Assembly (NCBI GenBank): GCA_003166955.1
Contig: PMUI01000080.1
Location: 56,033 to 120,032, forward strand
Reading direction: 5' to 3'
DNA length: 64,000 bases
Origin: Acidobacterium sp.
GTDB taxonomy: Bacteria; Acidobacteriota; Terriglobia; Terriglobales; Acidobacteriaceae
Each line of letters begins with the position of its first letter. Position 1 is the first letter of the stretch. Below, piece after piece: positions 8,257 through 18,402 of this stretch. A model generated the notes under the pieces. The model did no database searches, was not told the origin of the DNA, and saw only the letters and a program-made list of their open reading frames with translations. The translations under genes were made by a program, and so were the position numbers.

Positions 8257-9636
8257 ATGCCAGCAGCCAGCCAACCCGTTCCCGAAATGCGCCTCAGAAA
8301 AGTGCTGGGTCTGTGGGACCTGATCTTCTATGGGATGGTTCTGATCCAGCCTACCGCTCCCATTCCGCTGTTCGGTGTCGCGCAAAAACTCTCAGATGGG
8401 CACACGGTCACCACCATCCTGATTGCCATGTTCGCCATGATCGTGACCGCGGTGAGTTATGGCCGCATGGCTGCCGTCTATCCCTCGGCTGGGTCCGCTT
8501 ACACCTACGTGGGCAGAACTCTCAATCTGCACCTGGGGTTTCTGATCGGCTGGGCCATGCTGCTGGACTACATGCTGCAGCCTCTGCTCAACGTCATCTG
8601 GATCTCCGCAGCCCTTAACAGCCGCTACATTGGTCGCGTTCCGTTCCCGGTGATGGCGTTCATCATCACTGTTCTGATTACGGGACTGAATCTTATCGGC
8701 ATCCAGTCGTCGGCGCGGGCCAACAAACTGCTTCTGCTGGCCATGTGCGCGGTGCTCGCCGTCTTCTTTGTTCTGGCAGTCCACTACCTCTTTTATCGCG
8801 ATCGCTGGTCGGGCCTCTTCGCCATTGAGCCGTTCTATGCTCCCGGAAGCTTCAACCTGCGGCGCATCTGGGGAGCGACTTCGTTCGCCGCCCTTACCTA
8901 CATCGGCTTCGACGGCATCACTACGCTCTCTGAAGACGTAAAGAATCCTCGCCGGAATGTTCTGCTGGCCACGGTTCTGGTTTGCGTTTTCACCGGCGTT
9001 CTGAGTGGCGCGGAGGTATACCTGGGCCAGCGCATCTGGCCCAACTGGCACGCATTCTCCAACCTTGAGACGGCGTTCATGGACGTGTGTCAGCGGGTCG
9101 GAGGACCCTTGCTCTTCCAGGCAATGGGGCTCATCCTGATGCTGGCGGCGCTCGGAAGCGCTCTCACCGGCGGCCTGGGGGCGGCGCGCCTGCTGTTTGG
9201 CATGGGACGCGACGGCGTTCTTCCTGGGAAGTTTTTTGCGCATCTCCACACCGAAACGAACACGCCGACCTACAACATTCTTCTGATCGGAGCCGTTGCC
9301 TGGTGCGGCGCTGTCGCCCTCAATTACGTTGGCAACGCCTATGAGCACGCTGGCGAGCTGCTGAATTTCGGGGCGTTTCTCGCGTTTATGGGCGTCAATC
9401 TGTCGGCGTTCTGGCATTTTGGTCTGCTCAACCGAGGCCAAAGCCGCAGAGTGCTGGCGGATATCGTGCTGCCGCTGATCGGCTTTGCGTTTTGCGCGTC
9501 CATCTGGTGGAACCTTAATCCTCTGGCGAAAATTGTGGGCGGCATCTGGTTTTTGGCGGGCCTTGTGTATCTGGCCGTCGCAACCCGAGGTTTTCGTCAG
9601 AGACCGAAGACAATCGACTTCAGTGAATCGGCGTAG
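8257..9636 (+). CDS. APC-superfamily amino-acid/polyamine permease
   Basis: The 459-residue protein is made almost wholly of hydrophobic helices, about 12 in number. Near the N-terminus 'GLWDLIFYGMVLIQPTAPIPLFG' has the unwound helix-1 pattern of APC transporters, followed by 'YGRMAAVYPSAGSAYTYVGR' and later 'TYIGFDGITTLSEDVKNPRRN', both typical of the YfnA/cationic amino-acid branch. It should be an inner-membrane secondary transporter of amino acids or amines. Substrate cannot be read from sequence. It lies between a PLP-enzyme gene and a GH3 gene on the same strand; the 190-bp upstream gap with its hairpin suggests separate transcription from the former. Confidence 0.88.
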   Translation: MPAASQPVPEMRLRKVLGLWDLIFYGMVLIQPTAPIPLFGVAQKLSDGHTVTTILIAMFAMIVTAVSYGRMAAVYPSAGSAYTYVGRTLNLHLGFLIGWAMLLDYMLQPLLNVIWISAALNSRYIGRVPFPVMAFIITVLITGLNLIGIQSSARANKLLLLAMCAVLAVFFVLAVHYLFYRDRWSGLFAIEPFYAPGSFNLRRIWGATSFAALTYIGFDGITTLSEDVKNPRRNVLLATVLVCVFTGVLSGAEVYLGQRIWPNWHAFSNLETAFMDVCQRVGGPLLFQAMGLILMLAALGSALTGGLGAARLLFGMGRDGVLPGKFFAHLHTETNTPTYNILLIGAVAWCGAVALNYVGNAYEHAGELLNFGAFLAFMGVNLSAFWHFGLLNRGQSRRVLADIVLPLIGFAFCASIWWNLNPLAKIVGGIWFLAGLVYLAVATRGFRQRPKTIDFSESA

Positions 9637-9705
9637 CTATCGCCGGGTTATTTCGAGTCCCGTGATGCGTCCCCGGGACGGAAATTTCCTCCGGGAGGGA
9701 AGGGA

Positions 9706-12120
9706 ATGATCGTGAATCGGAAAGCCGCGACCCTGATGGTCCTTGCCGCGCTCTTAGCCCCAGTCGGGGGCGCTGCGCAAAATCAGAACCAGGCGGGCGA
9801 AGGGAGGCCCGCCTATCTGGATGCGTCGCAGCCGATCAAAGTCCGAGTCAACGATCTGATGCAGCGCATGACACTGAAGGAGAAAATCGGCCAGCTCAAC
9901 CTTCCGTGCGCGTATGTCGACGAACTGGGCAAGACGGCCGATGAGAAAGCGGAAGCGGTGCGCAAATTTGCCGCCGGTACTTACACGAACGAAATTGGCC
10001 CCGGCTCCGGGTTCTTCACGCTCGCCAACACGCTCCGCAACGGCGATCTCGCATGGGAAGTGAACTACCTTAACGAGCTCCAGAAGATCGCGCTCACGCA
10101 AACCCGGCTCAGGATTCCGCTGCTCGAAGACGAAGAGGGAACGCACGGGGCCATGTTTCCGGGCGCCACAGTATTTCCGGAGGGTCTGGCCATCGGCAGC
10201 ACCTTCGACATGCCGCTGGTTCAGCGCATCTACGCCGCGGCCGCTGAGGAAGCGCGCGCCGTCGGTATTCACATCCTGTCGACTCTCGTGCTCGAGCTGG
10301 ATCGCGACCCGCGTATGGGCCGCAACATGGAGGCCTATACCGAGGACCCTTATCTGTACGCCCAGGTTGCCAGGAACATAGTCGAAGGCGCGCAGGGCAG
10401 CGATGTCGCCGGGCCCAATAAGGTCGTGGCTCTGATGACCGACTTTCCCACCCAGAGCGAGCCTTCCAGCGGGATGGAACGCGGAGCCATTGAGATCTCC
10501 GAGCGCAGCCTGCGTGAGAATTACCTGGTGCCATGGGTAGCCTCGTTCAATGCGGGAGCGCTCGGCGTGATGGCCGGATATCCGGAAATCGATGACGTGC
10601 CGGAACACTCCTCTGAGAAATGGAACACGGACATCCTACGGCGCGAGCTTGGCTTCGGCGGCATCGTGGTTAGCGAAGGCGGCGGCTTCGAGTCGCTTGT
10701 CTATGAGAATGTTGCTGCCGGCCAGAAGCAGGCGGGCGCCATGGCTCTCCGCGCCGGCGTCGATATGGATATCACCTATGAGGCGGCCTATATGGAGCCT
10801 CTCATGCAGGGGGTGGAAAGAGGAGAAATCCCCGAAGCCCTGGTCGACCGGGCGGTGCGCCGGGTTCTTGAGCTCAAGTTCCGCCTCGGACTTTTCGATC
10901 ATCCATACGTCGACTTATCGCACGCGCAGCAGGTGGTGCATTCAGCCGAGCATCGCGAGCTGGCGCTCCAGGCCGCGCGCGAGGGCATCGTTCTGCTGAA
11001 GAACGATAACAATCTGCTTCCGCTGAAGAAGGATTTGAAGTCCGTTGCGGTTATCGGGCCTGATGCCGACGACGGATGGAGCCAGCTCGGCGACTATGCC
11101 CCCTCCGTGGTGCCTCAGAAGATCACGACCATCCTGGATGGAATCAGAGCGAAGGTCTCGCCCGGCACAAAGGTTCTTTACGCGCATGGTTGCGACGTCA
11201 TTGGCGGCAAGGAGGACTTTGCCGAAGCTGTTCAGGCCGCTCGCCAGGCCGACATTGCGATCGTCGTTGTGGGCGAGCGCCCTGACAACACCGGCAGAGG
11301 CGATGCTACGGCCACGGACGGCGAGGGCTTCGATGTGGCCAGCCTCGATCTGACTGGCTCGCAGGAGAACCTGGTGAAAGCGATCCAGGATACAGGCACT
11401 TCCGTCGTTCTGGTGCTGGTCAACGGACGGCCGCTCTCCATTCCCTGGGAAGCCGCGCACCTTTCCGCCATTATTGAGGCCTGGGAGCCCGGCGAGGCGG
11501 GCGGAGAGGCCGTCGCCGACGTGCTCTTTGGCGACTACAATCCGAGCGGCCGCTTGGCCATCAGCGTTCCCCGCAGCTCCGGTCAGTTACCGGACTACTA
11601 CAACTACAAGCCGTCGAAGGAATACTGGATCAATCGCGGATGGTCCCACGACGGCGGATATGTCGACATGCCCGGCACGCCGCTTTGGTCCTTTGGCTAT
11701 GGGCTCAGCTACACCGAGTTTCAGTACAGCAATCTTCGCGTCGCCCCGGCGCAAATTTCTGCGGGAGAGGCGGCAAAGGTTACCGTCGACGTCCGCAACA
11801 TTGGCCAGCGCGCCGGAATCGATGTCGTCCAGATGTACGTGCATCAGAGAGTGGCGCCGGTCTCACTACCGGTGCGGCAGCTTCGCGGATTCGAGCGCGT
11901 AAGTCTAGAGCCCGGCGCAACCCGGACCGTAACTTTCACCATCCGTCCCGAAGACCTCATGTATCTCGATCGCGACATGCTATGGCGCGTGGCGCCCGGA
12001 GGGGTCGACGTAATGATCGGCAGCGCCGCCGACCACATCGTGCTGCGCGATTCCGTGGAAGTGAATGCCGGCAATCGGGCGGTCACTGGCGTGAGCAAGC
12101 AGCCCGATCTCTCGCGGTGA
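9706..12120 (+). CDS. Secreted GH3-family protein with altered active-site motifs
   Basis: The 804-residue protein has a signal peptide (cleavage near 'GGAAQ'), an N-terminal GH3 barrel ('LMQRMTLKEKIGQLN', 'EEGTHG', 'DPRMGRNMEAYTEDP'), the middle alpha/beta sandwich ('REGIVLLKNDNNLLPL') and a C-terminal fibronectin-like domain ('SFGYGLSYTEFQYS'). This layout is that of BglX-like beta-glucosidases/xylosidases. Two usually invariant features differ. The substrate-binding Lys-His pair is replaced by Thr245-Asp246 ('VALMTDFPTQ'). The nucleophile segment, normally Ser-Asp-Trp, reads 'IVVSEGGG', so Glu324 stands in the Asp place. The protein may use a different substrate or be inactive. GGGAGGG 6 bases before the ATG supports the start. 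Confidence 0.88.
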   Translation: MIVNRKAATLMVLAALLAPVGGAAQNQNQAGEGRPAYLDASQPIKVRVNDLMQRMTLKEKIGQLNLPCAYVDELGKTADEKAEAVRKFAAGTYTNEIGPGSGFFTLANTLRNGDLAWEVNYLNELQKIALTQTRLRIPLLEDEEGTHGAMFPGATVFPEGLAIGSTFDMPLVQRIYAAAAEEARAVGIHILSTLVLELDRDPRMGRNMEAYTEDPYLYAQVARNIVEGAQGSDVAGPNKVVALMTDFPTQSEPSSGMERGAIEISERSLRENYLVPWVASFNAGALGVMAGYPEIDDVPEHSSEKWNTDILRRELGFGGIVVSEGGGFESLVYENVAAGQKQAGAMALRAGVDMDITYEAAYMEPLMQGVERGEIPEALVDRAVRRVLELKFRLGLFDHPYVDLSHAQQVVHSAEHRELALQAAREGIVLLKNDNNLLPLKKDLKSVAVIGPDADDGWSQLGDYAPSVVPQKITTILDGIRAKVSPGTKVLYAHGCDVIGGKEDFAEAVQAARQADIAIVVVGERPDNTGRGDATATDGEGFDVASLDLTGSQENLVKAIQDTGTSVVLVLVNGRPLSIPWEAAHLSAIIEAWEPGEAGGEAVADVLFGDYNPSGRLAISVPRSSGQLPDYYNYKPSKEYWINRGWSHDGGYVDMPGTPLWSFGYGLSYTEFQYSNLRVAPAQISAGEAAKVTVDVRNIGQRAGIDVVQMYVHQRVAPVSLPVRQLRGFERVSLEPGATRTVTFTIRPEDLMYLDRDMLWRVAPGGVDVMIGSAADHIVLRDSVEVNAGNRAVTGVSKQPDLSR

Positions 12121-12203
12121 CTCCCAAGCTGCCTGGTCTGACGCAGTTTCTCCCGTCGATCCACTCCATAATCGATGCCCTGATTGACGGCATGGCGGAG
12201 AAC

Positions 12204-15017
12204 TTACTTCTGGGCCGCCTGGAGTTGGTCGAGTTTGTGCTTCAGATCCTCAAGTTTTTGTCCTGCCTCTGCGAGCTTGCCCGCCGCAGTCAGCCGCTGG
12301 TAATCGGCAAGATCCTGAGCCGCGCCGGCGATCAGGGGGTTCCGGCCCGCCGCATTGCCGCTCATCGGCGTTGTAGTGGCGGCCGGCGCCGCTTCTGACG
12401 TTGCCGGCGACCCGGTGAGCGAAGAAGTCTCACCGCCGAAAAGCGCACCCATTGCGGCCTCGAACGTCGGTCCGTAAGCAAGCCGATCCTGTAAGGCAAG
12501 CACCACCAAACGCAGTTCCGGCATCGGGCTCTGTTGTGCCTGCAGATAGATCGCCTCCGCATACAGCAGCGCTCGGCCACACGGAATGACCAGCAGCGTG
12601 CCCCGCCGCACGTGAGAGCCCTGCTGGTTCCACAGCGTCAGCTGTCCCGAAAGCTGCGCGTTCTGGTCAATGCGGGCCTCGATTTGCATGGGACCATCGA
12701 TCAGCTTTGTTTTCGGAAAGTCATAGACGATCGACGTCCCGTAATTCGCGCCGTCGCTGCGCCCCGCGATCCACCCGATCAAGTTATTCCGGTTGGAGGG
12801 CGTAAACGGAAGGATCTCCACAAACTCCTCAGCAGGTTCACCCGGCAGCTTCATCAATACATAATTCGGCTCCATCGTTTGCGTCTGCTGCTCGCCCGAG
12901 TCGCCCATGCCAAGTTCCGATGCCACGGTCCACAAATCCTCGCGGTTGTAGAAGACCTCCGGATCGCTCATGTGATACAGCCCATACACAGCCGCCTGCT
13001 CCTCGAGCAGCAGCTGCGGATAGCGCACATGCCGGCGCAGGTCCGCGGGCATGGCCGCGGCATCGCGGAAAAGAGAAGGAAAGATACGGCGCCAGGTGGC
13101 GAGAATCGGATCCTGCGTATCGAAAACGTAAAACGTGGTGGTCCCGTTGTACGCGTCGATCACCACTTTCACGCTGTTCCGCATGTAATTGACGGTGTCG
13201 TCGCCGAGCGGATAATGACTTGAATACGGATAACTGTCCGACGTGGTGAATGCGTCCAGCATCCAGTACAACCGCCCATCGTCCCCAATAACGATATAAG
13301 GATCGGCATCCCATGTAAGGAACGGCGCGAGGGTCTTTACGCGATCGAGAATGTTCCGCCGCATCAGCAGCCTGCTCTCTGCTGAGATGTCGTCGCTGAA
13401 AGGCAGCTTCCACAGATCGCCACGGTCGGCGGCAATCATAACTCGCCGCAACAGGGCGCCCAGAACGATGCCGCCTGTGCCCTCGTAGGACGTAAGATTG
13501 TTGGTCTGGCCCTGAGGATAGTTAAATTCCTGCTGCCGGGTTTTGACATACACGTCGGTGTTCGTCATCTGCCCGAAGTAGATTGCCGGACGAGTAATGG
13601 CAAGATCGGGAACTGTGCTCTGTACCGGCATGTTGCTCAGGATGAGTGTCGGCAGCCCTTCCGGCGTGAAGCCATTCACCGGGTTCATGGTGATGCCGTA
13701 ACCGTGCGTGTAAATCAATTTCTCGTTGATCCAGTTGCGGCTGCTGTCCGGAAGCTTATCCACGCTTAGCTCACGAGCCGCCAGCATCACCTCGCGCATC
13801 TCGCCGTTCATCCTGTAGCGATCGATGTCGATGTCTGGAAAATCGTAGTAAGTCCGAATCTCCTGAATCTGACGCAATGTGTCCTGCAGCGCGCGCCAGT
13901 CCCACAACCTGATGTTCTGAAGCGTAGCCTGATTGCCGGCAGGATCGGCGGCTTCAGGCGTGGTGTCCGCCGGAAACTCGTGCTGGGACACATGATCCAG
14001 ACCCCATGCCTGCCGCGTCCAGAGGATATTCCACGCAATGTACGGGCGTTCGCGTTCCAGTTGATTCGGCTTTACGATAAAGCTGCTGACATACCAGCCC
14101 ACGAGGTGGACGAGCAGAAAGCAAGCGAAGGCAGGAAGCACTGCAGCCACCAGCCAGCGCACGCGCGGACCCCTCACAGCGTTGACGGCCGCAATCAGAG
14201 CACCGAGGATCAGCGCCGCCGCCACCAGCAACATACCGGTAATCATGACGTGCGCATCGGTATAGTTCACGCCACCGAAGATCGTATGCGGCTCAAACAT
14301 TGTGTCGAATCGGCCGAGATACACCTGAGTGGCGAGGATGAGCAGGAAAGCCGCAAACGCAATCGAGAACCCGCGCCACGGCAATGGCAGCCTGAGGCTC
14401 TCGCGGTCTCGTGTAAGCGCCCTGCCGCCGCCAGCAAGGACAAGGAACCCGACGGCGGCCACGCAGGCAATCACGGCCAGCACGGTCAGCCAGCCACAAA
14501 TAAGCTGCCAGGCTGGAAGGGTGAACAAGTAGAAGCTCAGCGGCTTTCCGAAGACGGGATCGAGGCCGGTGGGAGCAAGGCGCTGTGCGTTCCAGTAAAG
14601 AGCCAACGTAGGCCACTCTGCCATCATCGCCGCGCCGGCTATAGCGGCGATGGCGAGGGGCGCGACAACGCCGATGTAACGCAGGCCGCGACGCAGCGGG
14701 AGGCTCACTTGCTGGCGTCCGATGAAGAACTCCCGGTCATGCGGCAGATCCGGTTGATGCATTTGCCACAAAGCGAAGAACCAGCCGTAAAGGATCAGAA
14801 ACGTCGCCACGAAAAACGCCGCGAATACAGCCCATCCAAGCCCCCAACTCTTCCAGAAGACGTCGAGATAGCCGAGAGAGCCGAACCAGAGGGAATCAAC
14901 GTAGTACGACAAGGCGGTGCGGCTGCCAACCAGCGCTGCCAGAATGACGGCAATAAGGAAGAGAAACAGGCGGTTTGGGCGCCTTGTTCGCCGCGGAAGT
15001 TCGATCATCGGATGCAC
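12204..15017 (-). CDS. UPF0182 family integral membrane protein
   Basis: The 937-residue protein has about seven membrane helices in the first ~330 residues, including 'LFLFLIAVILAALVGSR', 'VVAPLAIAAIAGAAMM' and 'FACFLLVHLVGWYV'. A large soluble part follows with UPF0182 hallmarks: 'RPYIAWNILWTRQAWGLD', 'RIFPSLFRDAAAMPADLRRHVRYPQ', 'MKLPGEPAEEFVEILPFTPSNRNNLIGW' in separate blocks. The C-terminus is Ala/Pro-rich then helical. The biochemical role of the family is unknown. The start is GTG with GAGAGGG about 8 bases upstream; an ATG three codons later is possible. It ends 84 bp from the convergent GH3 gene. Confidence 0.92.
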   Translation of the reverse strand: MHPMIELPRRTRRPNRLFLFLIAVILAALVGSRTALSYYVDSLWFGSLGYLDVFWKSWGLGWAVFAAFFVATFLILYGWFFALWQMHQPDLPHDREFFIGRQQVSLPLRRGLRYIGVVAPLAIAAIAGAAMMAEWPTLALYWNAQRLAPTGLDPVFGKPLSFYLFTLPAWQLICGWLTVLAVIACVAAVGFLVLAGGGRALTRDRESLRLPLPWRGFSIAFAAFLLILATQVYLGRFDTMFEPHTIFGGVNYTDAHVMITGMLLVAAALILGALIAAVNAVRGPRVRWLVAAVLPAFACFLLVHLVGWYVSSFIVKPNQLERERPYIAWNILWTRQAWGLDHVSQHEFPADTTPEAADPAGNQATLQNIRLWDWRALQDTLRQIQEIRTYYDFPDIDIDRYRMNGEMREVMLAARELSVDKLPDSSRNWINEKLIYTHGYGITMNPVNGFTPEGLPTLILSNMPVQSTVPDLAITRPAIYFGQMTNTDVYVKTRQQEFNYPQGQTNNLTSYEGTGGIVLGALLRRVMIAADRGDLWKLPFSDDISAESRLLMRRNILDRVKTLAPFLTWDADPYIVIGDDGRLYWMLDAFTTSDSYPYSSHYPLGDDTVNYMRNSVKVVIDAYNGTTTFYVFDTQDPILATWRRIFPSLFRDAAAMPADLRRHVRYPQLLLEEQAAVYGLYHMSDPEVFYNREDLWTVASELGMGDSGEQQTQTMEPNYVLMKLPGEPAEEFVEILPFTPSNRNNLIGWIAGRSDGANYGTSIVYDFPKTKLIDGPMQIEARIDQNAQLSGQLTLWNQQGSHVRRGTLLVIPCGRALLYAEAIYLQAQQSPMPELRLVVLALQDRLAYGPTFEAAMGALFGGETSSLTGSPATSEAAPAATTTPMSGNAAGRNPLIAGAAQDLADYQRLTAAGKLAEAGQKLEDLKHKLDQLQAAQK

Positions 15018-15126
15018 AAGTCTGTCCCTCTCTCACCCGCGATCCAACATGGAGTGAGGCGGCCCTATTCTACGCCGACAGCGTTGCACAGGCGGCCTGG
15101 CCCGATCGACAAGAATTTGGCCGGCA

Positions 15127-17136
15127 CTATTTCGAGGCAGTCTGCATCAGGCGTTTCGCTGAGGTTAAGTCTTTGCTGAGGTCTTCTTCGCCAGGCGCGA
15201 GCAAAAGCGCAGCCCCGAGTTTTTCCCAGGCTGCGTGAGCGTCTCCGTTCTTCAGCAGCGTTTCGCCCTGGGAGTGGAGGGTTTTCCCGAGACCAGGATG
15301 CGCACGCGCCAGGTCGCGGGCGATCAACTCGCCCTGGGAGCGGTGACCGCTGGCGATCAGAGATTCTGCCTGCAGGACTCGGGCCTCGAGCAGATCGTCC
15401 GTACCCAGGCTGCTCACCTTCAGTTCACTGTCAAATTCGCGAACAGCGCCGGCGGCATCTCCGCGCTCCAGGGCAATTTCGCCCAGCAAGTGCAAGGCGT
15501 CGGGCGTTTGCGAATTCGCGGACAGGGCGGCCTGGGCGAAATCGGTGGCGCGTCCGACATCGCCGAGATCGAGCCATGCGACGGCCTCGCGAGCCTGCAC
15601 CTGTGGGTCAGGTGCAGCTTTGTCGAGGTCCGCCAACGTGTTCTGAGCCTGAGCCCTCTGGCCCGAACGCGCGAATGCTGCGGCTGCGGTTGCTTCGACC
15701 AGGGGTTTCGACGACAGAGCGGGACCAAAGAGCTGAAAGGTCGCCGATGCCTCGGAGTATTCTCCGGTTGCAAACAACGACATGCCGAGATAAGCGCGAG
15801 CGGTCGCGTCGTTGGGATGCGTCGCGACTTCCTGGCGCAGGGCTTTTTCGCTCTCTTCATACGAGCCACTGAGGAATGCCGCAAATCCGAGATTGCGCAT
15901 CACGGGATCGAGGGTTGGATCGTCTTCAGCGGCGTAGTGGAGGGGCAGGACGGCGGCGGCGTAATCGTGTTTGCGAGCCAGCGCCGTGCCCATATCGTTG
16001 AGGCTGTTTGCGGCCACTTCACGCAGTTGCCGGGGTGTGGCTTTGACGCCGGTTTTTGCAACCGCCGCTGCTGGAAGCTGGGAGGGATTGCCGGCGGCGC
16101 CGGGGTCCACAACACCGGCGCCGGCATCAGGACTGCGCTCCGCAAAGTCGGCTTGCGGACCAATCTGCTGCCTGAGCGCGTCCTCAGCTGCGAAGTGGGT
16201 CGGATCGGAGGCGGTACCTTCCTCGTCAGCGATCCGATCCAGGATAAGCAGTGCGAGCCGCACCTGACCGGGTTTTCCGCGCTTGCTGCTTTTTGCCGAC
16301 GAGAGGTAGCTCTGCAGCGCCTGGGCTGCATCCGCCGGACGATCCTGGTCCCAGGCGTTCATCCCAAGCTGGTACCACGGCTCGGGAGCAGAGGAATCGG
16401 CGGCGAGGGCGGCATGCAGGTGGATGGCGGCAGGCTCGAACTGATGGTATTGAGACTCGATTAAGCCGAGGGACAAATTGCTGGCGTATCCGTCCGGATC
16501 GAGGCGCTGCGCGGCCGTAAAAGCCCGGAGCGTCTGCTCGTTGTACTGGAAGCCATTGATTTCCCACGAAGCCATGCCCAGGGCAATCTGCGCCTCACGC
16601 GAATTGGGGTCGAGCTCGACGGCACGGGCTGCTTCGCGCAGGGCATCGTCGCGATCGGAGCCCTGTTCCATGGTTTTGGAAAGCGCAATGCGGAGATCGG
16701 CCGAATCCGGATTGGTGCTCAGGATGTGTTTCTCGAGTTCCGCGGCGTCGGTGGTCTCGCCGGACATGAGCTCTGATCGCAACAGCAGAAGCTCCGTGGG
16801 CAGGTCGGAGACAAGGCGGTCCGCGGACGGAAGGGCCTGAAGAGCTTTGCTGCTCTCTTGGTCCTTCGGGTCCACGACGGCCAGCAAACGCAGAGAAGCC
16901 ACGGCAAGGTCGCGGCTGTATTCAAGGATTGCATCCGGATCGCCGGAACTGACGGCGGACTGCTCGGCGAGGATGAGGGGTTTCAGCTCCGGGCCGAGGA
17001 GATCGGGATCGGGCATGGTGTTGTCCGATGCCGCCTGAGCCGCGGCCTGCCCCGCCGCGCAGAACACGCAGAGGAGAACGAGCGATGGGGGGCAGCCACC
17101 GTGAAGCCTGGGCGAAGAGGTTGCTGGCTCGGTCAT
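15127..17136 (-). CDS. Exported TPR-repeat protein
   Basis: About 669 residues. An N-terminal hydrophobic segment ('PPSLVLLCVFCAAGQAAAQA') looks like a signal peptide. The rest is helical with many TPR-type pairs, such as 'SREAQIALGMASWEINGFQYNEQ', 'PEPWYQLGMNAWDQDRPADAA' and 'ALHLLGEIALERGDAAGAVREF', read as separate units. TPR arrays scaffold protein complexes; no catalytic motif is seen. The ATG at 17134-17136 lies 4 bases after the stop of the heptaheme cytochrome gene, so translation is probably coupled and the two proteins may work together at the cell envelope. A TTG 12 codons upstream is an alternative start. Confidence 0.82.
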   Translation of the reverse strand: MTEPATSSPRLHGGCPPSLVLLCVFCAAGQAAAQAASDNTMPDPDLLGPELKPLILAEQSAVSSGDPDAILEYSRDLAVASLRLLAVVDPKDQESSKALQALPSADRLVSDLPTELLLLRSELMSGETTDAAELEKHILSTNPDSADLRIALSKTMEQGSDRDDALREAARAVELDPNSREAQIALGMASWEINGFQYNEQTLRAFTAAQRLDPDGYASNLSLGLIESQYHQFEPAAIHLHAALAADSSAPEPWYQLGMNAWDQDRPADAAQALQSYLSSAKSSKRGKPGQVRLALLILDRIADEEGTASDPTHFAAEDALRQQIGPQADFAERSPDAGAGVVDPGAAGNPSQLPAAAVAKTGVKATPRQLREVAANSLNDMGTALARKHDYAAAVLPLHYAAEDDPTLDPVMRNLGFAAFLSGSYEESEKALRQEVATHPNDATARAYLGMSLFATGEYSEASATFQLFGPALSSKPLVEATAAAAFARSGQRAQAQNTLADLDKAAPDPQVQAREAVAWLDLGDVGRATDFAQAALSANSQTPDALHLLGEIALERGDAAGAVREFDSELKVSSLGTDDLLEARVLQAESLIASGHRSQGELIARDLARAHPGLGKTLHSQGETLLKNGDAHAAWEKLGAALLLAPGEEDLSKDLTSAKRLMQTASK

Positions 17137-17140
17137 CGTC

Positions 17141-18307
17141 TCAATCCGGGAAAGGAGCGCCGGCTTTGACAATACGGATATCGTGATCCGTAAAGTCGTA
17201 ATGAATGCCGGTCATTTTGATTTTTTCCATGTGGCAGGAGGTGCAGCGAGACTTCGCCACAGGACAGGCAGCCTGAAGAGCGGATCCATGGGCGCTGCCG
17301 GCCGGGCTGTTCGCATGACAATGGAGGCACGCCGCATCGTACGCGGCGGGATCGCGTTGCAGCGGCTGATGGGGATTGTGGCAGGCGAAGCAGGTGAGGC
17401 GGGCATCGCCGGTTTGACCCCAGCAGCGACTCTTCTCGAGCCGGTAGGCGGGAAAACGGGCGGTGAGCGGGCCGACAACTCCCATCAGCTCGGCATCTTT
17501 TGGAGTGGAGTGGCATGCCCCGCAGAAGTCGACGGCGACTGCCGGCGGAAGAGTCGCAGGGTTCACGATGTTCAGTTCGTCGAAATCCGCTGCGTCCATG
17601 GCCGCGATGTGAGCGCGACCGGGACCGTGACAGGCCTCGCAGGTAACCCCTGGCTGGTAATGCGCGGCGCTCAGCGGCTCGGTGGTGGTGAGCGCGGTGG
17701 CATGACAGGAGTAGCACTCGCGGGCTTCGAACTCGGCGAGCCTACGACCCTCGGCCATCTCCAGCGAGACGGGCGGGGCCGCCAGGCGTCCGGGGGTCCG
17801 GTCGAAGCCGTGGAGATCGGCAAAGTAGTTGAAACGGCTCTCGTAGAGTTGCCCCTTTTCGTACCAGAGATAGCTTTGGGCGATTGCGCCGGAGCCGAAC
17901 GCCCACTGCAAGGGTTCCGCATGCTCGTGGGTCCCGTCGCTTACGGAGAGAATGAATGAATCCTGGGCGCGGCGAATCCGGTAGCGCCAGGAACCGAATG
18001 TGAAGATCGGGCCGGTGTGGGTGGCGAGAACCTGCGAACTGGCTGCAGGCATCATGGTGCGCGCCATCTGGGTTGTCACCTGGGTGCGGGCAATGCCGGC
18101 ATGGCACGAGGCGCAGGCCTGCTCTCCCGCGAACTGGGATTGATCTGCGATTTGCCGGGTGGGCCACCACGGCGCCTGCTTCAAATGCTCACGGGTGGTC
18201 GAGGGAGCCGGGAGTGCGCCGGTCTCCGGCCCATGCGCGAGCGCGGCTGCCATCACAGCCCCGCACAAGAGAAGAAGCAGCGGCAGTTTCCATCCGGAAG
18301 CAAGCAT
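17141..18307 (-). CDS. Seven-heme c-type cytochrome
   Basis: The 388-residue protein has a signal peptide ('LPLLLLLCGAVMAAALA') and seven CxxCH heme sites: CASCH, CYSCH, CEACH, CGACH, CFACH, CLHCH and CTSCH. The spacing (one site, a ~120-residue gap with beta-type sequence, then six in a dense C-terminal block) resembles the cytochrome c554-like or 'doubled CXXCH' families. It should be matured outside the inner membrane and carry electrons. No terminal reductase motif is seen. The gene precedes and is probably coupled to the TPR gene downstream, and is 95 bp after a TPR paralogue. The electron partner is unknown. Confidence 0.9.
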   Translation of the reverse strand: MLASGWKLPLLLLLCGAVMAAALAHGPETGALPAPSTTREHLKQAPWWPTRQIADQSQFAGEQACASCHAGIARTQVTTQMARTMMPAASSQVLATHTGPIFTFGSWRYRIRRAQDSFILSVSDGTHEHAEPLQWAFGSGAIAQSYLWYEKGQLYESRFNYFADLHGFDRTPGRLAAPPVSLEMAEGRRLAEFEARECYSCHATALTTTEPLSAAHYQPGVTCEACHGPGRAHIAAMDAADFDELNIVNPATLPPAVAVDFCGACHSTPKDAELMGVVGPLTARFPAYRLEKSRCWGQTGDARLTCFACHNPHQPLQRDPAAYDAACLHCHANSPAGSAHGSALQAACPVAKSRCTSCHMEKIKMTGIHYDFTDHDIRIVKAGAPFPD

Positions 18308-18402
18308 GCCAGGGGAAGCACTACCACTCTACCAGCGGCAAAGTTGGAAGCGCTACGGGGAATCGATCCTTCGCTCCGGGCATCCTGGTCAGGCGCTCGG
18401 TA

